Below are positions 24,576-37,300 of a DNA stretch of 64,000 nt, in pieces. The notes beneath the pieces were generated by a model. It searched no databases, was not told the origin of the DNA, and was given only the letters and a program-made list of their open reading frames with translations. The stretch's first letter is position 1. Each line of letters begins with the position of its first letter. This stretch comes from Albugo candida (taxonomy: Eukaryota > Oomycota > Peronosporomycetes > Albuginales > Albuginaceae). Location: positions 1,046,466 to 1,110,465 of the forward strand of contig CAJNAR010000144.1 of assembly GCA_905220665.1 (NCBI GenBank), written 5' to 3'. The position numbers and the translations under genes were made by a program.

Positions 24576-27500
24576 ACCATGCACCTTCAGATGGCCCATT
24601 CAAGTTCTTGGAGACTGAGATTAATCCCAAAACTTGCAAGTGATCCCGAGAAGAGAAGGATATGGGAAACCACAATGTGTCCAGGTTCATAGAAAGCTAT
24701 ATATGGGAAACAAGGGCGAGCCCCACACAAAAGGATCGAAATTCCCATGATGATAAGACCGACGTTATAAAATGCGCGCAACTTCCTTAAACTATAGATT
24801 GGAGGAATGAGGTTCCATACATCTCCTTGATTTCTTTGGTGGCTTTGACTTACGGTATGGAACTATTTTAGAGTTTTAGTCCCATACCGAATGTCCAAAA
24901 ATGTCGGCAGGGCCATGCTCTACCTACAAGTGATTTTCATTTATTCTCATTAATAAATCATTCTCTTGAGCCATACAGCAGGTCCTATTGGGCTTCCTGG
25001 AAGCAATCATGTTCCACGTTTTGCGAAGGAGTTCACCGATTTAAGTACGTTTTTTAAGAGGGACACTTTTTTTAGGTGAGATGCGAAAAATAGAAGCAAA
25101 TGGACCAATGTTGCGCAGACATGAAACGGATTTTTGTCTTCATTGGATGCTTAAGTCAGGCGCATCTCCTGCCGATTTTTGCGTTTCTGCACAATTGATC
25201 GAACTTTTCGTGCACACCAGTCAGCTGTTCACAATCGAGACCGCGGCAGTGATTGCAAAACTCAGTGTACTTAGTAAGAGATCTTTATCGATTTTCATTT
25301 AGGAATCAACAAGACTGTTTACCAACCCGCATAGCAGTGAGCCGATAGATTTTGAACAATCTGGTAATAACTCGAATAGAAAGAAAATCATATCGCATCC
25401 TCTGTCGCATGAATAGACAGGGCAGCACCTTTGCGCGTTGACAAGCATCACTTTGTGGCCGCTATCTGCTAAAAGAAAAAAAACTAACCGTCTTCCTCAT
25501 AGACTTAGCGTACGACCTCTTGAGTCGAACTGGCTTTGATCATCTATGCGATGATCGTGAGCACAAAGGAAACTAAGAACTAGTTTATATGATTTATCGA
25601 ACAGTGAGGTATTCCCACTATGAAACGAACGACAGTTCAAACTGCTTGTCTTCGGGTGGATACGAGTATCAGCATGATTTCATCGTTCATGAGGCCGCAA
25701 ACGTTGTGAACCAACGAGCGCGTCTAAGAGTTGCTGGTGAAGGTCTGCCTTGAGTACTTGTGGATTTTGTCAATTCTCGGTGCCCGAGTGAACCTGTGTG
25801 ATTGTGGATATAGCCTAAGTGCGCTCAAGCGCTCCCGCATCGTGATATACTTAGGTACGCTTCTCTGTCACGAATGAGACTTTTGCGCGCTTTGGTGCTT
25901 TTATTAGCATGGCGCTCGTCAAGGAAAGCGGACATTCTGCAATGCTAAGATTCGACCACTTTTGAATTCTCAGGTGTTGCAGACCTTGATTATCTGTGTT
26001 CAGTCTTTTTGTTCAAAGTCGCGTGGAGTAGCGAAGCGGAGCATTATGTAAGAATACATACTGCAGAATGCTTCTTTCGCCAATACTACATGACTACAAA
26101 TTGGGTTGGGCCGCTATGTAGCCGATATAGGGGTATGACACGATGCTCTTGGGAATTTTAATTCAGCATAGTTGCCGAAAAGATTTCCTTCTACAGGATC
26201 TTCTCTGGTAGCAGAATCAAAATTAATAATTCCTGTTCAAGATGTGAACATACTCGTAAAACTTCACGCTCAGATATCTTAGCCTGTCCAATACCTTACC
26301 TGCTGGATAGGCTTGTGAATTTCTATCTTTATATAATGCATGCGCTTGTAATGAAACCACGATCAACAACTTGTGCTGAGTAGTCAATAAAAAAGGAAGC
26401 TGAAGGTGTTCCAATATGCGCAAAGGTGTACCAGCACATTAATTGAAGCAGAGAAGTCTTTATATCGCAAGAGCATGCAATGATAAACTCGAGACCCTTT
26501 GATAGCTACATGCACTAAGATATTCCTCTGATGCTGCTCGACTACATTGTGTACGTTTTCAGCTAGAATCCTCATTCATGTGTTCCAAGACAGGGCACGT
26601 GCAACACACCAGGGGTCACACATATTACTTGCTGTTGCGAAGTCGCGACACATCAAATCATACTGTTAAGCAGACAAATAACTAATCATTCAAAGAACAA
26701 TTCGATTGTAAAAGAAGAAAATGATCAGCACTAAGTCTTGGCTTACCGATCAAAGATGGGAAGTGTCAATTTTTTCTCCAGGATGATCGAGCTCACTCGA
26801 TATCAAGAAAGCTATCTTGCAAAACGTTGGCTTCTACAGCCGACGTGTAACCTTTCCAATAGCACATATGACATTTTCTGACCTTTCATGCAAGGTATAG
26901 TTGAGACTACCTTTTCTCTTCGCACGACATACAGGCTTCTTACCAATTATTGACGATCTCGTCTGCCTTCAGATGATTTATACGTTTTCATGATAACCGC
27001 TCATATGAGATCGTGAAAAAATCGAGATATCGGGTATATCTGAATAAATCTCACTGCCTTTTGGTGTAGTGTTTGCTTCGGCTGTAAATGAGGTGAACAT
27101 AAAAAGGGATATCCTCGCTATCTGGGCTCCACAATCTTTCAGACAAGAAAAAGATGCAGATCCGACGATTACGACGGGATGCAACACTACTTGCTGTCCC
27201 TATGATACATCGATTATCGAACAAGAGAAAGCAGCTGGGGTATGGATCAATCATGGTCTGGTCCTCATGTAATGTTTTTGACAAGGTGCTAACTGTTGAT
27301 CTGACAGGGTAAGGTATTCTGACATTTTTTCGGAATAGCTTGTCTACGAGTTAACCGGGAAGAAAAATTTGTCGACAGGCAGTGTACTTGAGAAGCTATC
27401 GTTTTATCGTGGCCAACTTCGTCGATGAGGAGGGGTTGGGATCTTTTGCTGGTTTTCAATGCTAGATGACGAGTAGGTAAGGACGCTCAAGTAAAGCAAA

Positions 27501-27844
27501 AAAGATAGTTAAAGAGATTACCGATATGAAGGCAGCCTTCATTTTGAACCTTGTAACGCAATATCTCATGCCGCATTACTGTCTGTTGTTAGCCCAATTG
27601 TGCAAGAGCAGCCAGTCTCCTCTCATTTTGATGCTTAACATATCACACTCTCTGTACGCTGCGAGCAGACGACTTGCATCAGAAAACGATGTTTTGTCAC
27701 TCTACGACACCTCGTATCCGAGCGACACCTAGAAACACTTGAGTATTCAATGATCTGTAACTACGTTGTTCATCTGATCACGATATGACACAGGAGGCAC
27801 ATGTATATCAGATTGAGCCTTATCATACCAGGTGTAACCTCAGT
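24576..27844. other. mostly non-coding; possible very old reverse-transcriptase trace
   Basis: No intact gene is supported. Around 25480-26110 on plus, broken frames recall LINE-type phrases (IDLAYDLLSRTGF, then SALKRSRIVIYLGTLL), so a heavily decayed LINE may lie there. A plus frame at 25081-25302 is open but unrecognised. The rest shows nothing. Confidence 0.3.
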
Positions 27845-28029
27845 TGAAGGTGTTTATATTACTTGAATTAGACTGACTGACTTCTCTAGTTGCCTAGGCT
27901 ATCTTGAATAACATACACACATATATGATGTTTCGTGAAATACCTGTGAGAGATGATTATATTTCTTCTCGTTGATAATGCCGTATCGCAGTAGCCTCAG
28001 CCACCTTGATACGAGACTGTGTCCAGCTT

Positions 28030-28073
28030 GTAAAAATGCTGTAAATACTGTAAATGCTGTAAATGCTGTAAAG
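28030..28073. repeat. microsatellite-like repeat in the LINE 3' part
   Basis: Four to five units of about 9 bases, GTAAATGCT with variants, in a row. It lies about 185 bases from the LINE 3' end. The second LINE copy lacks it at the matching place. Confidence 0.8.
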
Positions 28074-28155
28074 TTGTACAATTATAAAAACGGTCCCAGA
28101 GTACCGTGGTTTGCAAATTGGTGTGCGCCACACTACGGTGAGCATAACCAGCCAA

Positions 28156-29928
28156 CTAGGACGAGGATCCGAGTTGCACTTGCATTTGTACTTGTCTGTG
28201 TCGTACCCGCAGCAATGATCGTCGGCTTCTGAAAAATCCACCGAATGCTCCTTGCGTTGCGAGCTGATCAAGCACCTTTTCGAGTCGAATGCGTTCATCT
28301 TGGTCGTAACACTGTCTTCGATAGTACCGAACATGCGCACTAAACGTGGTGTAGATCACGGAAAGAGCTGGAATTGTCGGAGTTGCTGATGGCTGATCAA
28401 AACGACGACGATTCCGATCGGTCCAGACGAAGTGCAGCGTCACCGCTTGCAATGCAAGCCATAAATCCGATATACTTTGTTGATATTCTTTCCAATCCGA
28501 CCGTAGTGCTGGTACGATTGCACATGCAATATGCGTCCAACGTGGTCGAGAGGAGAAAAACTGATCCCAACTAGAGAGTAACTACCTCCATAACTGCGCC
28601 GTGTGATCGCACTCTAGAAAGAGTTGCTGATCGGATTCCACTGCTCCATATGAAGGCTGCGTGCACAATATAAGGTCGGGCTAAATATCCTTTAAGATCC
28701 AGAAACAAGATGCAAACTGGCAACATCCGAAAGGCTAGACGAAACTGTAAATCGTCATGAATTGTTAATACACGTCTCCGAAGCTGCCGTGATGTAGCCA
28801 TAAAAGTTCGAACTCGTTCTGAATCCAGTGCGTCCGATCTCTCCCGTGATGACCAATGTGTTGACATCGGATGACTCTTGGTTGGTTCGGGAGGTTTCCA
28901 GACGAACCGTCAGAGTTGTGAGCATGGAATAGATGAGAAATAATATTTCCTTTCCGTGCTTTTTTATCCCACATAAATGATCTGCCACTTGTGGTTGGTG
29001 TAATCCAAGTGATGAGACCAATCGTCGAGTGTGTACGCTGGAGAATCTGAGTGGCTTCATTGTAAAGTCGACTCAGCAACTTTTTTTCTGCCATATCCGA
29101 TGTGTTCAGCTCTTCGTCGTTGTCAATAGTTGGCGACGAAATCTTCCTTCGTTGGCCATGTGTCGCCTTCCCGGAAAAAGTCTTGCAGACTTCGAACGTC
29201 GAAAAACATAGCAAACGTTTTTCGAAATGTGCGATGTGGTTCGTCCTCCATACCAAGATTGCACCAAATGTTTTGCGTACTCGGATTACGAGTAGCAGCT
29301 TCGTAATGTAACTTTTGGTCGCAGTGAAACCACATCGGTTGTTCCATGAAGTACTGACGGCATTGTAAAACATTCAAATCTTATAGTGAAATGCTCCAAT
29401 CCATCTGATGCCACGTTTTAAATGCGTATTTACACCATGACGATGTCCTCTCCCATTGAAACCTTTTGCCATGTCGATGTGGTGCGATAGTGAATACATC
29501 CATCGGCTCATGTGGTCCAAAGGGAGTTGAATAAGTTGTAATAATTCCGTCGAAGCAGTTGTCCAATTCGCAGGAATACTTGTTGACGCATCGGATGCGA
29601 ACTGCTGAAGGAATTGAATACGCTGTAGCTTTAGTCGTCCCACCAAAAAAGGAACTTGTAGTCCACCATCTTGTCTGCGAAGATATAAAAAATCTTTGCT
29701 GAGTAGGTGAACTTGTTTTGAATCTGTGATAAAATCATCGTCTGCGCAACCAGTAGTCGACCACGAACAGTTCTTACTCGTCGAAACCATACACCAAACC
29801 CATCGTAAAAACGCTTGGCGAGAGTTGAAATAACCATCGAGTGAGTTGGTTTCTGGCCGAACGGAATACCCAAATACTTGACCGAATCCTCCGGACCCAT
29901 TATGGTCAAATTGGGAATACGTGGACAT
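28156..29928 (-). pseudogene. LINE C-terminal region downstream of the reverse transcriptase
   Basis: Minus-strand fragments in different frames include an HHIDMAKGFNGRG segment, a helical stretch and an LHFVWTDRNRRRF segment near the end. The last is the conserved LH-W-RNR motif seen near the C terminus of many LINE ORF2 proteins. It is frame-broken. Confidence 0.7.
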
Positions 29929-30790
29929 GGCTTGGTCCGATTCAACGAGAGCAAGGATGATTTACTCAAGTTGAGTTTCGCACCCGATCCATCGCAATAG
30001 TCTTGGACGAGTTCAAGTTGCGTCAAAACACCATTTGGTGTCTCTGAATGCAATGTCGAATCGTCCGCAAAAAATAATCCAGTTGCGACAGTCGTGCCAT
30101 TATTCCAAATGCCATGTTCTTCATGTTGACGAAGTACATTTCCCAAAGGTTCGATCGTCATCAGAAAAAGTAATGCTGAGAGAGGATCACCTTGTTTCAC
30201 TCCACGTTGTGGTGTAATGGACGGTGTGATATTTCCATTAATCATCAACTGCGCCTTTGTGTTATTGTACAACAGACGAACCCAATCGATGAAACTTTTT
30301 CCAACGCCCATTTTTTCCAAAACGCGAAACATGTACGTCCAATTGACTCGATCATATGCTTTCTCAAAGTCGAGAAAAGTCGCATAAGCTTCCTCCCGAC
30401 GACGAGTGCCCAAGTTTTGAATGTCGGTTAGATGTCGAATATGGTGATGCATTGACCTTCCTCGCACAAATGCTTTTTGATCTTGACGGATCAATTTTGG
30501 CAAAAACCGTTGTAATCGATACGCCAACACTTTTGAAGTACTTTTACATCGACGCAAAGCAGTGCGATCGGTTGATAGTTGCCAGGATCACCTCGTGATC
30601 CTTTCTTGTATAAAAGTGTGATTGCTGAGTGGCGTTGTGATCGAAGTAAAATTCCTCTATCCAGCTGATATTCGAACACGATCTTCAGACACTCTCCAAA
30701 CGTTTCCGGATCAAGCTGATAAAATGCAGCTGGTAGCCCATCCATACCTGGAGAAGAAGTACTCCGCATGTGCTTGATCGCTTCCGCCAT
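29631..30790 (-). pseudogene. LINE reverse transcriptase
   Basis: Two overlapping minus-strand frames (30491-30790, then 29631-30557) give SPGMDGLPAAFYQ, then AFVRGRSMHHHIRHL, FLDFEKAYDRVNW with the first catalytic Asp, GVKQGDPLSALLF, the FADDSTLH catalytic box, and VKYLGIPFG. These are the ordered motifs of an L1/Tx1-type reverse transcriptase. A frameshift near 30540 splits it. Confidence 0.9.
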
Positions 30791-31251
30791 CTCGGTCGTA
30801 CTTAACCGAGTGGAGAGACGGTCTTGCTCTGCTGAGGCAAGTAAAACTTGAATCGAATCGAGTAACTTATTTGCTTTCTTTCACATGGATCATATGAGTC
30901 GGTCTCTGAGCTATAAACAGAGCCCATGACACCACCCCAATGATCTCTGAATTCGTCAATAACCTCCCTGGGGCTCGCTGTCACGGTACCACATTTCTTT
31001 GTAATATTTTCGATCGGCACGCGACGACATGAACTATTCGGAGGGCGAAAAAAATGCCTGGAAGAGTTCTCCATATGCTTCACGTGATGGTCGAAGCTTG
31101 CAGCTTGATTGTATCCGCATTGTTTTCGACCGAGATTCTGAAATGTTCGAGACTCGATTCGTAAAAATACCGTGACTCTTTGGTATCTCGAATACGATAT
31201 TGAGCTGCTGCGACTTCCAAACTACGCTGGATAGACTCAAGATCACGTCGG

Positions 31252-31854
31252 CTATCTTTTGCAACTTTTTTTTTCAATTCCTTGAAGCTGTTTCTTAATT
31301 TTCGTCTTCCAACTTTCCCACATTTTTCCGGGATTCGAAGTTGTCCGCAACTGTTCGAGCACCAAATTCGCTTCCAATTTGATTGCTTCGACAACTTTAG
31401 GATATTCAAATAGTCGTAATGAACATTTCCAATATCCTCGACCCGGAGATTGAGTTGGATTTGCAGAAGTTACTTTTTGTACCAGATGATCTCTCGCATG
31501 TCGTGGACGAAAATGCTCTGAGGTTTTGTATACCATATTGAATAGCTGTTCCGACATGCAAATATAATCTCGTCGATTCTTGCGCGGTAATGGTCCTGTA
31601 AAATACCTTTCAGTCGGATGTTGGATTCGCCAAGCGTCTACCACACCCAACTGTGAAAGCCATTCCAAACACGCTAATCGACTTGATTCGTGTCGAATTG
31701 TTCCACTCGAAGCATCGATAGCTGGATCGAGTGGTGTGTTGAAATCACCAAATACGATATGTGTTGCGGTCGATTCGAAAGTGTTGGAGAGCAATAATTC
31801 AGAAAATACCACTCGTTCTTCGGCCTTATACATTTTGAATATACACCAGTGCAT
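31252..31854 (-). pseudogene. LINE apurinic-type endonuclease, C-terminal part
   Basis: The frame shows VFGDFNTPLD, then RRDYICMS, and an ARDHLV end, which correspond to the GDFN, DYI and SDH-type motifs of APE-like LINE endonucleases. The N-terminal half is missing because the element is truncated at about 31904. Confidence 0.82.
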
Positions 31855-31904
31855 CGTGAATGATAAGACGCAAAACCAAATAGCGATTTCGAATGCTTCG
31901 TTCG

Positions 31905-32846
31905 GTGACCAGGCGTAACCTCATATAAACGTGCAAGAAGGGAAATAGACAGAACATCTAATTAGATGCTGCAGCAAATTTTACTATTCTGGTAAAGGGA
32001 AAAGTTCGGTGTCCGTAATGCTACCGTCCACCGAGCAAGTGAGCTTAGAAAGCAGTGCTCCATCAGATATGCAAGATGTTGCGCGACACTATCATTGCTA
32101 CTAGAAAATTTGAAGACTTCGCAGTGTGCTTGAGGGAAGTAAGAGATTTCAATTGAATTGAGGAAGAACCGCAATGAGCCATTTGACTGTTGTGTGGTAC
32201 AAATTGAGCTAGATTAAGCTTCTTAACATCACCTAAATATCTATGCTTGTTTGCTACCATCTTACTGCATGCACTTGCAATGATGCTATGTCACCTCGGC
32301 ACCCTTCTTGCTGATATAGCAAACTGCTTTCAGTTTTGTACGCATTGATAGATCACAAGCACTCGACATGTACTCTATGGCACTACATGGGCCCGATATC
32401 TCAACTACGAACGAATCTAGCACTTGTTTTGATACTACAATTGAGGGTGATTGTCAGTTTTATAACGAATCGAAACACATCACTACAGCCGAAACATGAC
32501 ATCATTGGCAGTATAAGAGTCTTTAGCTGGCCGAAGATCATTAGAAGGCATGACTAGTCTCGATCATCAGGAAGAACTAATCCAATCAAGATCAACCGCT
32601 CATGCTTTTTAAGCAGTCACACTTTTAGTCACAACTCGCACATACTATCAAATAGACTGCAGATCTTGTATTTATTATTGTGATATCGACTGCTGATCGC
32701 ACGACATGTCGCCATTCGTACTGTACGTCAGACAATGATGGCACACGAAGTCGTGGTGATAAGACAGACTCCAATAGTGCGCTGCCTCGTAAATAGGTAC
32801 CATCAATAATAACATTGTAGCATTATCACATTATAACGCGGTGCAC
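31905..32846. other. intergenic region upstream of SSU72
   Basis: No gene is recognised. Near 32826 a TCACATT sequence about 20 bases upstream of the SSU72 ATG resembles an initiator, but this is weak. Confidence 0.4.
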
Positions 32847-33560
32847 ATGAGTCGCCCGATGTTTGCGATGTTGTGTGCAAATAATGTTAATCGAAGCACG
32901 GAGGCGCATGATCACCTTCACGCTGCGGGTTTACGTGTGTGCTCTTTTGGAGCTGGAAATAAAGTGCGGTTCCCAGGACCTTCGCGTTATGAGCCTCGGA
33001 TTTTTGACTTCTTCACACCATATCAAGTTATGTACCAGCAACTGAAAGATGAAAACGAAGAGCTGTAGACTTTATTCATTTCGGTTTTATCACTAAAATA
33101 TTCACATTTACATTGCTTTAGCTTTCGTCGAAATGGCGTTCTGGACATGTTGAAGCGAGATATGTCTACGAAAAGGTGCCCCCAGCGATGGCAAGATCTT
33201 AGTGTGAATGATATACGAAAACTGGATGTCATCGTTTGTTTTGATGACCGCATTTTTGAAATCGTTTTGGAAGATTTACAGCTACGTCTAGGCGTGGGAG
33301 ATTGGCACCCAATCCATCTCATTTGCCTGGATACAAAAGACACGCCCGAACAAGCAAAAATTGGGGGACTACTCGCACTTGAACTTTGTCTAGCGGTACG
33401 ACATCAAAGCACTTTGCTGTACAAGAAAAGGCTATCTTGAAAACCTTTTCTGAAATAGATCGATGCTTCAACTGATTTTGAGGAGGGCGTTGTCGATGAA
33501 ATTCGCAAGTTTGAGAGAACGCGAGCCGTTCGACTGCTCTATTCTCTCCTTTACTTGTGA
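32847..33560 (+). CDS. SSU72: SSU72-like RNA polymerase II CTD phosphatase
   Basis: Three exons join in frame: 32847-33064, 33122-33395 and 33459-33560, with introns of 57 and 63 bases. The product is 197 residues, the usual length for the family. The CX5R active site is CANNVNR at 10-16, followed by STEAHDHL, then SFGAGNKVRFPGPS, the FFTPYQVMYQQL segment and RRNGVLDML. The LDVIVCFDDRIFEIVLEDL block carries the expected acid region, and HLICLDTKDTPEQA precedes the helical C terminus. SSU72 removes phosphate from Ser5/Ser7 of the polymerase II C-terminal repeat and acts in mRNA 3'-end formation and termination. It lies intact between two dead LINE copies, which points to selection. The last exon is the least certain part. 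Confidence 0.93.
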
Positions 33561-34308
33561 GCTCTATATTATGGAGTTAATCTCACATTTATTGAAATCA
33601 ACTTTCAATCGTTTTAGATACACTTTGCAAGCATTCCCAGCATGTCACCGAGTTGGGTATCATGTAAATATGTTCTGTATTCCAGCACGACAACAACTTA
33701 TTCTTACTCATTCACATATACCAAATGCTGCGGTCTACCAACCCATATATTTGCCATCTCGCCACAAAAAAGCATTATCCCGTTTCTGCAAAAGCATTTA
33801 CTATTCGGTGTTGTCTGTTTACTTGCCAAGCAAGTGGCACTGTCCATTCTGACACGAAAAGTATGAGCCTATTGCGGTATGCTCCAAATTCATCTTTTCT
33901 TGTTGAGCTCCTAGAATTTTCGGTGGATGTTCCATCCGTGGTGAGTTAACTGCTGTGAAACGACTTAAGCTTGAGCTCAGCTTGCTGTATAGAATTGTTT
34001 TGTGAAGACTAGTAGCATATGAGAAAATCTCCGGGATAGAAGGGTTCGAAACTGTCTATTGAATTCATGTGCTGGTGATTATAGGCTTATAGACCATGTA
34101 TTTCGAGCCTCGATCCAAGACGCAACAATGTTTAAGTGCACTTATCACAGTTACCGCTTCAACATGATACGTTGCTTGCATGGCCAGGGATGGAACTTGC
34201 TGTATTATTTCAAGCACAGTCGAAGGACAAAGAAGGTTCGGAGCGATCGATTTAAGCTGCGCACACACCATGTTTGATCCTCCTTGAAGTCTTCTCCACT
34301 CTAAGTAA
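33561..34308. other. intergenic region downstream of SSU72
   Basis: Short frames only, with no domain. It ends at the 3' end of the second LINE copy. Confidence 0.45.
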
Positions 34309-37300
34309 TGAAGGTGTTTATATTTAACTATGTGACTTCGCTACATGCCCAAGCTATCTTAATTAATCTATATACATGCAATGGAGTTTCACGGGAGTAC
34401 CTGTGAACAGTAGCCCATAATTTGCGTTGCTGTTGACGGTCTTGTAAATCACGCTTGCCTCGAATCACCGTAATACGAAACCGTGTCCCCAAAATCGATA
34501 TATGTCCGCAACACTAGGCTAAACCAGATATATAAAAAAATTGTGCTGATTCACCCCTCAAGCAAGCACTAGCATCGTAGTCTTCTATTTCCCGTTGACA
34601 CACCCCACCAATGATCGGCAAAATGTGAGCATGAACCCTGATTTGAGAGTTGACATGCAATTTTGTCATCTGGTTGTGTCTTTGTCGTGAAACTGCCTTC
34701 GAAAGTATCGAATGTACGCATTAATGTGGTATAGATCACGGAAAGTGCTGGAACCACTGGAGTACCCGATCTTGTCGAACAGTTGGCGACTCCGACAGCC
34801 CAGACATAGTGTAACGCCATCACTAGCAGTGCAAGCCACACGTCAAACATAATTCGTTGAAAGAACTCTGTTGCGTACGCATTGTCTTGATGAAAGAGCT
34901 GATTTTGAATCGAGAGTAGCTTCACCCAATAGTTTACCGCGTGTTCGCACTCAAAAATTGATGATCCGATTTCGCTGCCCCACCACACGAAGATTGAGTG
35001 CGCAATATGATATTGAATAAATATTCTTCATATAATAGAATGAGACCAATTTGATAGCATCGGAAAAGCGAGACGAAACCCTCTACTTTTTTTCAGAAAT
35101 CGGTAATGCACATTTCCGAAGATATCGTGACAACCCGTTCTGTATCTGTTTGGTGACTCTTGGTAACTTCGGGAGGTTTCCAAACGATGAGAGAGTTTAA
35201 AGCTCTAGAATAGCTGGAAAAATGTTTCTACTCCATTCTTGTACTCCCATATAGAAGGGCCTTCCACTTTGTGCATGGTTGGATCCAAGTGATCCAGACC
35301 GACAGTCGAGCGGATAGGCACCAGCAGATTTCCGGCAGCCATATGCGATGTATTAAGCTTTTCGTGGCTGTGCAATTGTCGAAAAATTCTTTCTTCTTCT
35401 TCTACCATCTTTCGCAATCTTCAATCGAGAGTGCAGATCTCAAATGCTGTAGCAAACGTTTTCTCTCTAATTTCCTGGTTTGGTTCGTCCACCATGCAAA
35501 TATAGTACCAAAGTCTTTGCGTACTCGGAATTACAAGTGGCAGCTGCATAATGTTGTATTTTTTGGTCGAAGTGAAACACAGCAGTTGCTCCTTGATTAT
35601 TGACGGCGTGGTAGGATATTCGAAGCCGAATTGCAATGCTCCAATCCATCGGGCGCCGCGTTTTGAATATTCCATACGAACACGGTATCTTTCATTGTAT
35701 TATTTACCAAGTCGGTATGATGCGATGATAAATGTGCACGTAGGCTTGTGTGGTACCGGAGGGTTGGACGGGAGTAGCAGTTCTGTTGAGACAATTTCCC
35801 AATGCGCAGTAATAATTGGCGACCCATTATATGCGAACTGTTGTGGGAATTGGCTAGGTTTTACCTTTAGTTTACCGTCCGAAGTTTAGTCCACCATTCT
35901 GCAGTCGAATTTATAGAATGGCTTTGCTGATCAGGTGAACGTGCTTCGAATTTTGTGTGTTATGCAAGCATCAATCGACTTAGCATCGATTGCCACTATC
36001 GAGTAGCCTCTTCTGATACATCCAAGTGAATATTTTAATTTCACAGACGTAATAAAATCATCCTTTGCGCAATCATTAGTCGACCACGGACAGTACGTGC
36101 ACATCAAAATCACGCACCAACCACGCCTTTCAATAGTTGCTATAAGCATCCAAGGATTCTATGTCTAGCCGAATGGAATGCCCAAAAATACTTGAACGAG
36201 TCCTCCAAATCCAATATGGCTAGATTGAGAATACAAGGACATGGCATGGTCTGATTCAACGAGAATTTGCCAAGTTAAGCTTTGCACCAGTCCCAGTATT
36301 TTATTTCGCAGTAGGCTTGGACGAGTTCGAGTTCCAGTTGCGTCAGAATACCGTTTCGATGTTTTTGAGAGCAAGATTGAATCCTCCGCAAAAAATCCAG
36401 TTGCGGCAGTGAGGCCATTGATCCAAGCGCCACGGTCTTCGTGTCGGCGAAGTAAATTTCGTTGAATGTATTCAAAATGCACTCGTTGCAATAGAGGTAG
36501 AAGTAAAAGTTAAATAATCTCGCATGGACCTTTTTTGTCAGCCCTACAGCATGCATGTGCAACGACATTACAAACTTGACTATGTCACGTCTCACATGAC
36601 GTCCGTCTGGTCCCACTTGGTGGCCGTCTCTCCTCACCCAATCTGTCACGTTGTCACCAAGCAGCCGTTGAGTTGAGGTCGGAGTTTATCTTTAATGGGT
36701 CTTGCAGTTGAAATTCAAGCCCTTGACGACCTGTCAGAAAACGGTACCGTCTAACAAATTTTGCACAGTTTCCTTTGTTCTTGGAAAACGTACTGCTTGT
36801 AGAGTATCGACTTGTTAATTTCCCGTTGTGGCGTAATAGACGGGTGAAATTGTCATCAATCATCAACTGAGCCTTCGTGTATGAGTACATAAGACGAACC
36901 CAGTCGCTAAAAGTTTTCCTAAAGCCCTTTTTTCGCTAAAGAATTTACGTCCAATTGATTCGGTCATAAGCTTTCTCATAGTAGAGAAAGTCGCATAAGC
37001 TTCTTCCCCACGATGAATGACTAAGTCTTGTATGTCGGCGAGACGTCGAATGTGGGGATTCTTCGGCCGTCCTCGCACACATGCTTTTTAATCTTGATGG
37101 ATTTATTTGGCAAAAACGGTTGTAATCGAGGCGCCAATATTTTAAAAAGTACTCTCAACTCAACAAAAGAAATGCGATCGGATCGGTAGCTGCCAAGATT
37201 ACGTCGATCGTTTTTTGTGTAACACAAGGTGAATGCCGAGTGACGTTGCGAGAGAAGTAAGATACCTCTTTTCAACTGATATTCTCGCACAATCTTCAGC

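Larger units (their letters stand above)
27845..31904 (-). mobile_element. non-LTR retrotransposon (LINE) copy 1, 5'-truncated
   Basis: On the minus strand it runs from the endonuclease (31.8 kb) through reverse transcriptase to a C-terminal region and 3' end at about 27845. The second copy at 34309-38860 is homologous along its length. The two share the same 3' end (AATATAAACACCTTCA on minus). Homology stops on the 5' side at about 31904, inside the endonuclease region, which is the typical 5' truncation of LINE insertions. The frames are broken in several places but the reverse-transcriptase core is long and well preserved. Confidence 0.87.

Noticed and set aside
28030..28073. Possible CRISPR-like array
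   Set aside because: Units of 9 bases in direct tandem without spacers: a microsatellite in a eukaryotic LINE.
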